Position numbers and translations under genes: made by a program. Below are positions 42,754 through 48,253 of a stretch of 48,253 nt of DNA, piece by piece; within the stretch, counting starts at the first letter, position 1; the number at the start of each line of letters is the position of its first letter. This DNA comes from Beijerinckiaceae bacterium. GTDB taxonomy: Bacteria; Pseudomonadota; Alphaproteobacteria; Rhizobiales; Beijerinckiaceae. A model generated the notes under the pieces. That model saw nothing but the letters and a program-made list of their open reading frames with translations. It ran no database searches and was not told where the DNA came from. The stretch is taken from assembly GCA_947456505.1 (NCBI GenBank), contig CANGTC010000012.1:1-48253 (forward strand), in the 5' to 3' direction.

Positions 42754-44340
42754 TCAGAACTTGAGCGCCTTGGCCTGCTTCACCCCGGGAATCTGCTGCA
42801 CCTTGGAGAGCACCTGATCGGGCACGTTTCCATCCACTTCCACAAGAGCGATGGCCGAACCGCCCTCGCGGTCGCGGCCCAGAGCGAAGGTGGCGATGTT
42901 GACGCCCGCATCGCCCAGCATGCCAGCGAAGCGGCCGATGAAGCCCGGCTTGTCCTCATTGGTCACATAGATCATGGAGGGCGCGAACTCCGCATCCACC
43001 TTGATGCCCTTGATCGCGAGTATGCGCGGCTTGCCGTCCTGGAAGACCGTGCCTGCGACAGCGCGTTCCTGGGTCTGGGTGGTCACCGCAAGGGTGATCA
43101 GCGATTCATAGTCGCCCTCAGCCGCGCGCGAGACTTCGTCGATGACGATGCCGCGCTCTTTGGCGACGGTTGGGGCGGAGACCACATTCACGTCCGACAG
43201 CAAGGGCCGCAGCAGACCCGCGATGGCGGAAGCGGTGAGCGCCTTGATCTTCAAATCAGCGACCGCGCCTTCATAGGTGATGGTGACCTTGGTGATGCCG
43301 GTTTCCGTGAGCTGGCCAGCGAAAGAGCCAAGCTTCTCGGCCAGCGCGATGAAGGGCTTCAGCTTCGGCGCTTCTTCAGCGGTGATCGAGGGGAAGTTCA
43401 CCGCATTGGAGATGGCGCCGCGCATCAGATAGTCGGACATCTGCTCGGCGACCTGCAGGGCCACGTTTTCCTGCGCCTCTGACGTGGAGGCGCCGAGGTG
43501 CGGCGTGCACACCACATTGGGCAGACCAAACAGCGCATTGCTGGTGGCGGGCTCGTCGGAGAACACGTCGAAGGCGCCGCCAGCCACATGGCCGGACACC
43601 AGCGCGTCGCGCATCGCCGCTTCATCAACCAGCTCGCCACGCGCGCAATTAATGATGCGCACGCCCTTCTTGGTCTTGGCGATGTTTTCCGCGTTCATGA
43701 TGCCGCGGGTCTGCGGCGTGAGGGGCGTATGCAGTGTGATGAAATCAGCGCGGCGCAACAGATCGTCCAGCTCCACCTTCTCGACGCCCATATCGCGGGC
43801 GCGCTCGGGCGACAGGAAGGGATCGAAGGCGATGACGCGCATCTTGAGACCGAGCGCGCGGTCGGCGACGATGGAGCCGATATTGCCGCAGCCGATGATG
43901 CCCAGCACCTTCGCGGTGATCTCCACGCCCATGAAGCGGTTCTTCTCCCACTTGCCCGCCTGGGTCGAGGCGTCTGCGGCGGGGATCTCGCGGGCCACCG
44001 CGAACATCATGGCGATGGCGTGTTCGGCCGTCGTGATCGAATTGCCGAAGGGCGTGTTCATCACGATGACGCCCTTGCCCGTAGCGGCGGGAATGTCGAC
44101 ATTGTCAACGCCAATGCCCGCACGACCAATGACCTTGAGGCGGGTCGCCTTTTCCAGCAGCTTGGCGGTGACCTTGGTGTTGGAGCGGATGGCGAGGCCA
44201 TCGTAATCGCCAATGATTTCGGCAAGCTTGTCTTTGTCCTTGCCGAGATTGGGCTGGAAATCGACTTCCACGCCACGGTCTTTGAAAATTTGCACGGCGG
44301 CAGGTGACAGTGCGTCGGAAATCAGAACGCGCGGGGCCAT
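42754..44340 (-). CDS. serA: D-3-phosphoglycerate dehydrogenase
   Basis: NAD-dependent enzyme of 528 residues starting serine synthesis from 3-phosphoglycerate. The substrate domain (RAGIGVDNVDIPAAT) flanks the Rossmann domain with LGIIGCGNIGSIVADRAL. The catalytic Arg is in NCARGELVDEAA and the catalytic His in CTPHLGASTSEAQENVA. A C-terminal intervening domain and ACT domain (TNEDKPGFIGRFAGMLGDAG, IALVEVDG) make this the long form, which is often feedback-controlled by serine. The start follows GGGAGA. serC is just upstream on the same strand, separated by 114 bases containing a strong hairpin. Confidence 0.96.
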   Translation of the reverse strand: MAPRVLISDALSPAAVQIFKDRGVEVDFQPNLGKDKDKLAEIIGDYDGLAIRSNTKVTAKLLEKATRLKVIGRAGIGVDNVDIPAATGKGVIVMNTPFGNSITTAEHAIAMMFAVAREIPAADASTQAGKWEKNRFMGVEITAKVLGIIGCGNIGSIVADRALGLKMRVIAFDPFLSPERARDMGVEKVELDDLLRRADFITLHTPLTPQTRGIMNAENIAKTKKGVRIINCARGELVDEAAMRDALVSGHVAGGAFDVFSDEPATSNALFGLPNVVCTPHLGASTSEAQENVALQVAEQMSDYLMRGAISNAVNFPSITAEEAPKLKPFIALAEKLGSFAGQLTETGITKVTITYEGAVADLKIKALTASAIAGLLRPLLSDVNVVSAPTVAKERGIVIDEVSRAAEGDYESLITLAVTTQTQERAVAGTVFQDGKPRILAIKGIKVDAEFAPSMIYVTNEDKPGFIGRFAGMLGDAGVNIATFALGRDREGGSAIALVEVDGNVPDQVLSKVQQIPGVKQAKALKF

Positions 44341-44421
44341 TGTATTCTCCCGTTATGCGCCCTTCTCACTCCACGGGAGATGGTTCGCATGATGATTCAG
44401 GTTGGATGATGAGAGGGGAAA

Positions 44422-44448
44422 GGCCCTCTCCCGCCGGGGGAGAGGGCC
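44422..44448 (-). repeat. Hairpin between serC and serA
   Basis: GGCCCTCTCCC (44422-44432) and GGGAGAGGGCC (44438-44448) form an 11-bp stem with a five-base loop. On the minus strand it is followed by TTTCCCC, not a full T-run. It may be a weak terminator, an attenuator that lowers serA relative to serC, or an mRNA stabiliser. Confidence 0.5.
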
Positions 44449-44454
44449 CAGAGA

Positions 44455-45624
44455 TCAGGCCTTCGGCAGGGCCGCTTTCGCCGTGGCGAAAGCCCAGTCG
44501 AGCCAATGGGTCAGGGCCGCCACATCGGATGTCTCCACGGTGGCGCCGCACCAGATGCGCAGGCCAGGAGGGGCGTCGCGATAGCCATCGATGTCATAGG
44601 CCACCTTCTCCTTGTCGAGCAGAGCGGGGATCTGCTTGACGAAAGCGGCCTGCTGTTCGGTGGAGAGGGCGGTGATCGCGGGATCGACGATCTTCAGGCA
44701 GACGCTGGTGTTGGAGCGAATGGCGGCGTCGCCCGCCAGAAAATCCACCCAATCAGTTTTCGCCACCCAGTCGGCCATGGCCTTCAGATTGGCGTCGGCG
44801 CGGGCGATGAGCCCATCGAGGCCGCCGATGGACTTCGACCATTGCAGGGCGTCGATATAGTCCTCGACGCAGAGCATGGAGGGGGTGTTGATCGTGTCGC
44901 CCTCGAAGATGCCCTTGATGAGCTTGCCGCCATTGGTCATGCGGAAGATCTTCGGCATGGGCCAGGCGGGCTGGTAGCTCTCGAGCCGCGCCACGGCGCG
45001 GGGGGAGAGGATCAGCATGCCATGGGCCGCCTCGCCGCCCAGCACCTTCTGCCAGGAGAAGGTGACGACATCGAGCTTGGGCCAGTCGAGACGCTGGGCG
45101 AAGGCCGCCGAGGTGGCGTCGCAGATGGCGAGGCCCTGACGGTCGGCGGGGATCCAGTCGCCATTGGGAACCTTCACGCCGGAGGTCGTGCCGTTCCAGG
45201 TGAAGACCACGTCATGATCGAAGTTGACGCTGGAGAGATCGGGGATCTGGCCATAGCCTGAGGTGATGACACGAGCGTCCTTCAGCTTGAGTTGCTTGAC
45301 AACGTCCGTGACCCAGCCCTCGCCAAAGCTTTCCCAGGCCAGCATGTCGACGCCGCGGGCGCCGAGCAGCGACCACATGGCCATTTCGACCGCGCCGGTG
45401 TCGGAGGCGGGCACGATGCCGATGAGATAGTCGGCGGGGACCTGCAGGATTTCGCGGGTGAGGTCGATGGCGAGCTTCAGCTTCACCTTTCCGACCTTGG
45501 CGCGGTGGGAGCGGCCGAGCGGCGCATCAGCGAGGTTCTGGAGGCTGTAGCCGGGGCGCTTGGCGCAGGGGCCGGACGAGAAATTGGGATTGGCCGGGCG
45601 AGCCGACGGATGCGTTATTGTCAT
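44455..45624 (-). CDS. serC: Phosphoserine aminotransferase
   Basis: PLP-dependent enzyme of 389 residues converting 3-phosphohydroxypyruvate to phosphoserine; also used in pyridoxine synthesis. The PLP lysine is in [14 protein letters not shown]. Other matches are [14 protein letters not shown] at the start, [22 protein letters not shown] and [17 protein letters not shown]. This is the alphaproteobacterial SerC subtype. The ATG at 45624 lies 4-8 bases after an AAGGATGG sequence that is paired in a leader hairpin. It is the first gene of a serC-serA operon. Confidence 0.94.
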   Translation of the reverse strand: MTITHPSARPANPNFSSGPCAKRPGYSLQNLADAPLGRSHRAKVGKVKLKLAIDLTREILQVPADYLIGIVPASDTGAVEMAMWSLLGARGVDMLAWESFGEGWVTDVVKQLKLKDARVITSGYGQIPDLSSVNFDHDVVFTWNGTTSGVKVPNGDWIPADRQGLAICDATSAAFAQRLDWPKLDVVTFSWQKVLGGEAAHGMLILSPRAVARLESYQPAWPMPKIFRMTNGGKLIKGIFEGDTINTPSMLCVEDYIDALQWSKSIGGLDGLIARADANLKAMADWVAKTDWVDFLAGDAAIRSNTSVCLKIVDPAITALSTEQQAAFVKQIPALLDKEKVAYDIDGYRDAPPGLRIWCGATVETSDVAALTHWLDWAFATAKAALPKA

Positions 45625-45627
45625 TCT

Positions 45628-45675
45628 GTACCATCCTTTCAGATGGGCGCCGCCCGTTGGGGGGCGGTGTCCCGC
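45628..45675 (-). promoter_or_regulatory. Probable serC-type 5' leader RNA
   Basis: On the minus strand, just before serC, there are two adjacent hairpins. The first pairs CCGCCC with GGGCGG (45667-45662 and 45655-45650), preceded by GCGGGACA. The second pairs CCATC with GATGG (45646-45642 and 45635-45631), and its 3' arm contains the Shine-Dalgarno AAGGAT. This layout agrees with the serC motif described upstream of serC operons in Alphaproteobacteria, whose ligand is unknown. The match is from memory of the motif and was not scored. Confidence 0.62.
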
Positions 45676-45724
45676 ACCCGCGATACGCTGACGCAGCCAC
45701 GCCCGTCAAGTGTGCGCCGCACAC

Positions 45725-45751
45725 GAAAAAAGCGGGCAACGCCCGCCTTTT
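45725..45751 (-). terminator. Rho-independent terminator of the outer membrane protein gene
   Basis: GCGGGC (45732-45737) pairs with GCCCGC (45741-45746) around AAC, extended by A/T pairs. On the minus strand the stem is followed by TTTTTT. It lies about 35 bases beyond the stop of the gene ending at 45785. Confidence 0.82.
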
Positions 45752-45784
45752 GAGCTGGATGTGTTCAGGTGGCCGCCGGGGCGA

Positions 45785-46735
45785 TCAATCGATCATGTAG
45801 CGGAAGCCCAGCTGCATCTGATGCGAGTCGATCTTGGTCTTCACCGATCCGACCAGCGGGCTCGAAAGGCTCGTGAAGGTTCCCGAGTTGAGATAGCGAT
45901 AGCCCAGTTCCGCCTTCAATTGTGGCGTGATGTCATAGGCCACGCCGCCCATCAGCGACCAGGCGAGGTTATAGGAGGTTTTGGAAGCGTTGCGGGTCCA
46001 GACGCTTTTATCGAAAGGAACTTGCGGATTGCCCTGATGCACGACGCCTGCGCCGTCTGTCCATGAGGTGATCTGATGCCCACCGGCGTCAACCCACACA
46101 TCCGGGTAAGCCCCCGTCGGCGTTTCAGTCATTTCATAAACGTTGCCGTCGGATGTTTTCAGATATTTCAGTGAAGTACTACTTTTCAGAACAGAAACGC
46201 CGGCACCCGCGCCTAAATAAGGACTGAATCCACTCCAAGTGCCCAAATCAACATAGGCGTTGAACATCAAGTCCATCTTCCTGAGTTGAGACGTGGATAC
46301 AGGATTGCAGGTATCGTGCACCGTATCCCAGAGGTAGCCATACAGCGTGGTATGCGTCGGGTCATCAACTCCCAAGAATTTATACGGGCACGTGACCGTA
46401 TACCCCGTTCGGTTGATATCTCGCGGCTTGTTCCAGGTCAGCGTCGCGTCGGAGCGCAGCCAGTTATTGAATTTGTAGCCGGCGCCCAAGTCGATGGCCC
46501 AGTTGACATGCCTCGCTGAGGGAGCATCAGGAACCAGCAAAGGCCCCTTATCGTTGCTAGCGCCCAGACCGCCGCGCAGATACCAGCCAGAACCAAGCTC
46601 GACCGGCTTGATCGCGAAGGCCGGCGCGGTCTCGACGGGAAAGTTCAGATAATCGGCCGCCCGGACCTGATTGGCGCCCAGCGCGGCCAATCCTGCGAGC
46701 GCGACGGCCCTGAGCCAAGACCCTGAATGACCCAT
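45785..46735 (-). CDS. Outer membrane beta-barrel protein, copy A
   Basis: Outer-membrane protein of 316 residues. A signal peptide (SWLRAVALAGLAALGANQVRA) is cut before ADYLNFP. The mature part has alternating hydrophobic/aromatic beta strands of the Omp25/porin-like barrel type: GSGWYLRGGLGASNDKG, VNWAIDLGAGYKFNNWLRSDATL, FSPYLGAGAGVSV, and a last strand ending in QMQLGFRYMID. Two cysteines sit in a loop (TCPYK, DTCNP). AAGGA about eight bases before the ATG at 46735 supports that start over a TTG at 46741. It shares its C-terminal pattern with the next upstream gene, a probable tandem paralogue. Confidence 0.83.
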   Translation of the reverse strand: MGHSGSWLRAVALAGLAALGANQVRAADYLNFPVETAPAFAIKPVELGSGWYLRGGLGASNDKGPLLVPDAPSARHVNWAIDLGAGYKFNNWLRSDATLTWNKPRDINRTGYTVTCPYKFLGVDDPTHTTLYGYLWDTVHDTCNPVSTSQLRKMDLMFNAYVDLGTWSGFSPYLGAGAGVSVLKSSTSLKYLKTSDGNVYEMTETPTGAYPDVWVDAGGHQITSWTDGAGVVHQGNPQVPFDKSVWTRNASKTSYNLAWSLMGGVAYDITPQLKAELGYRYLNSGTFTSLSSPLVGSVKTKIDSHQMQLGFRYMID

Positions 46736-46882
46736 CGTCAAAATCCTTCATCAAGCGCAAATCAAATCGCCTGAGCCAGAGCTTGGCATTAGGAATTTAA
46801 CAATTGGTAACTATAAAAATAAAACTGACCCTACGGGATCGCTGCGGCGCAGGCCGCCTGCAGAGGGGGAAGAAGATAAGCT

Positions 46883-47686
46883 TCAGTCCTGCGCAGACCG
46901 GTTCGAAAGCGCATAACGCAGGCCGATGCGCAGGTCATGGGCAGAAAGACCGATGCGCTGGGTCTGGCCCACGCAGGCGCCTGCTGCGGGCGCGCAGGCG
47001 ATGGCCCCGCTTTGCGCCGCGCCCATGTTCAGATAACGATAGCTGGTCTCCACCTTGATCTGCGGCGTCAGATCATAGGCGAGGCCCGCCATCAGCGCGA
47101 AGGCGAAACGCGTCTGCGTCGCAACTGAAGACTGGCCGACGCCATGCCCGTTGCTCAAAGGCAGGCTCACAGGCTGAACGGCGTTGCGCGCGAAGCCCAG
47201 ACCCAGCCCCACAAAGGGGGTGACATCGAACCAGGAGCCGATTTCTCCATAGGCGTTGGCCATGACCAGCGTGCTGCGGATGGCGCCCGAATAGGTCTCG
47301 GCGCAGCGCGCCGCGCCGCAATTGGTTGCGTCCACATAGGAGGCCGCAGCCTTGTAACGGGCGGAACCGCGCTGTTCGACCGTGAGATCCGTGCGCACAA
47401 AGCCATTAAGCTGGTAGCCGACGCCAAGGCCGGTCACGGGGGCCTGGGTGAACCGGGTGGAATCCAGACGAAAGTCAGTGACAGGGCTTGCAAAGGTGGA
47501 GTTGGCGTTGCGCGACCGGTCCCATCCAAGGCTCACGTCGGCCCGCACATAGGCGAGGGTTTCCAGCTCGAACCTGCCCCGCAAATCAGAGGAATCGAGG
47601 GAGGGCGCCGGAGGCAGGATGTCCGCAGCGCCAGCGGCGCCGGTCGCGAGGGCGAGCAGGCCCCCGAAGATCATGGCTCTCGACAC
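46883..47686 (-). CDS. Outer membrane beta-barrel protein, copy B
   Basis: Outer-membrane protein of 267 residues. A signal peptide (MIFGGLLALATGAAGAADI) opens it, and beta strands follow (LAYVRADVSLGWDRS, GLGVGYQLNGFVRTDLTVEQ, WFDVTPFVGLGLGFARN). The part YDLTPQIKVETSYRYLNMG corresponds closely to YDITPQLKAELGYRYLNSG in copy A. GTG at 47686 has GGAAGG seven bases ahead; the ATG at 47674 is the other possibility. It lies in tandem with copy A, divergent from pal, with CtrA-type sites between them. A role in envelope structure is inferred from fold only. Confidence 0.82.
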   Translation of the reverse strand: MSRAMIFGGLLALATGAAGAADILPPAPSLDSSDLRGRFELETLAYVRADVSLGWDRSRNANSTFASPVTDFRLDSTRFTQAPVTGLGVGYQLNGFVRTDLTVEQRGSARYKAAASYVDATNCGAARCAETYSGAIRSTLVMANAYGEIGSWFDVTPFVGLGLGFARNAVQPVSLPLSNGHGVGQSSVATQTRFAFALMAGLAYDLTPQIKVETSYRYLNMGAAQSGAIACAPAAGACVGQTQRIGLSAHDLRIGLRYALSNRSAQD

Positions 47687-47751
47687 GAATCGTCCTTCCA
47701 GTCACGGGCGCCGCGCGCCTCGCCGATGGAAGGGACCATGGAGAAAGATCA

Positions 47752-47959
47752 TTAACTCCAGGTTAACCATACCTAAAAATATGCAAATACGCACCTCAGA
47801 CTGTGCTTTTGGCGCAACGCTTCAGGCCCCGCCACCCCATAGCCGTCTTGCTGACATACTCCCGCCGTTAACCGGGACTTAACCATAAGAGCCGATGACA
47901 GGCTTCAGACGGCTTTCCGCAAGCCTTGGACATGGTTGACGGAACCTTCGATTAACCAT
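47752..47959. promoter_or_regulatory. Two perfect CtrA boxes and a half-site in the omp/pal intergenic region
   Basis: TTAA-N7-TTAACC occurs at 47752-47768 and again at 47868-47884, both exact matches to the CtrA consensus and both extended to TTAACCAT. A third TTAACCAT half-site is at 47952-47959, close to the pal start. The 322-base gap between the divergent outer membrane gene and pal contains no gene. Cell-cycle control of pal, the outer membrane protein, or both, is the likely meaning. Confidence 0.7.
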
Positions 47960-48008
47960 CGCAGGGCTAGGTATTGGGCCTGTATCCGGATCAAGAAGGA
48001 GTACCGGG

Positions 48009-48253
48009 ATGTTGTTTTTTTCAAGCGGCCGCGGCCTGAAGCTTGTTTTCGCCTTGACGGCCGGCCTTTCGATGGCCGCTTGCTCCAAGAACCCTGAAGA
48101 CGCCAGCGGCCTCGGCAGCAATCTGGCCGGTCAGGGCGCCGGCATGGCCACCCCCGGCAGCCAGCAGGATTTCATCAGCAACGTGGGCGACCGCGTTCTG
48201 TTCGAGACCGACTCGACCGAGCTGACCTCGGTTGGTCAGGCGACCCTCGACAA
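48009..48253 (+). CDS. pal: Peptidoglycan-associated lipoprotein Pal (cut by window end)
   Basis: First 81 residues of an outer-membrane lipoprotein. A signal peptide (GLKLVFALTAGLSMAAC) has a lipobox ending at Cys25. After a linker comes the start of the OmpA-like peptidoglycan-binding domain, with DFISNVGDRVLFETDSTELT matching Pal (VHFxxDxxxL-type region). Pal works with TolQRAB to constrict the outer membrane at division. AAGGAG at 47996-48001 is seven bases before the ATG. Upstream there is no tolB on this strand but a divergent outer membrane gene, so pal has its own promoter region, which carries CtrA-type sites. Confidence 0.9.
   Translation, partial: MLFFSSGRGLKLVFALTAGLSMAACSKNPEDASGLGSNLAGQGAGMATPGSQQDFISNVGDRVLFETDSTELTSVGQATLD

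Noticed and set aside
44422-44448. Hairpin between serC and serA as a full terminator
   Set aside because: The T-run after the stem is too short, and serA has no obvious promoter of its own, so full termination would block it. Kept as an inter-cistronic hairpin.
1-48253. CRISPR arrays, insertion sequences, phage genes, toxin-antitoxin or defence systems
   Set aside because: No regularly spaced repeats, transposase, integrase or recognisable defence proteins were seen on either strand.

Overview
The window reads as chromosomal DNA of an alphaproteobacterium of the order Hyphomicrobiales (Rhizobiales). It is GC-rich and densely coded. The strongest taxonomic evidence is the CtrA/ChpT/SciP cell-cycle set, an EipA-type (DUF1134) protein, an alphaproteobacterial-type serC-serA pair with a probable serC leader, and a nitrate assimilation operon of the kind found in that order. 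A genus cannot be named from the sequence alone.

Region 1 (1-8440, + strand) is the distal part of a nitrate assimilation operon: nitrate ABC transporter permease (cut by the window start), its ATPase, a NirB-like FAD/NAD(P)H oxidoreductase, siroheme nitrite reductase NirA, a CysJ-like flavoprotein whose flavodoxin domain is replaced by a four-cysteine Fe-S domain, and molybdenum nitrate reductase NasA. Genes overlap or nearly touch. Facing it (8503-9480, -) is an SbtA-type bicarbonate transporter, divergent from a LysR regulator.

Region 2 (10.8-23.3 kb) is a catabolic/accessory stretch: a divergent cyanuric-acid-hydrolase/barbiturase-fold protein, an FAD aromatic monooxygenase, a Bug/TctC binding protein, an Lrp/AsnC regulator, a curved AT-rich stretch, a CaiB/BaiF CoA-transferase plus HMG-CoA-lyase pair, an orphan TRAP binding protein, a glutathione S-transferase, an HpaB-like flavin monooxygenase with a divergent MarR repressor and probable operator, tRNA-Glu(CTC), and a cytochrome P450 whose N-terminus lies in another frame.

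Region 3 (23.3-36 kb) is core genome: a membrane-anchored coiled-coil protein, EipA, CysQ, then a cell-cycle cluster (chpT, ctrA, fliJ, an MprF-like membrane protein, sciP), mnmA, a probable phosphatidylethanolamine methyltransferase, purA and two unknown proteins. The chpT upstream region carries a perfect CtrA box, and the ctrA/fliJ intergenic region is packed with GANTC (CcrM-type) sites.

Region 4 (36.1-48.25 kb) holds isovaleryl-CoA dehydrogenase and methylcrotonyl-CoA carboxylase beta subunit, two tandem EamA transporters, a TctC protein with an amidohydrolase, serA and serC, two tandem outer-membrane beta-barrel proteins, and the start of pal, whose upstream region has two perfect CtrA boxes.

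No CRISPR array, insertion sequence, integrase or rRNA gene was seen. The most interesting signals are the cell-cycle control sites (chpT, ctrA/fliJ, pal), the Fe-S-for-flavodoxin swap in the nitrite reductase partner, the barbiturase-fold protein that seems to have lost two of three catalytic lysines, and the phased A-tracts next to an Lrp regulator.
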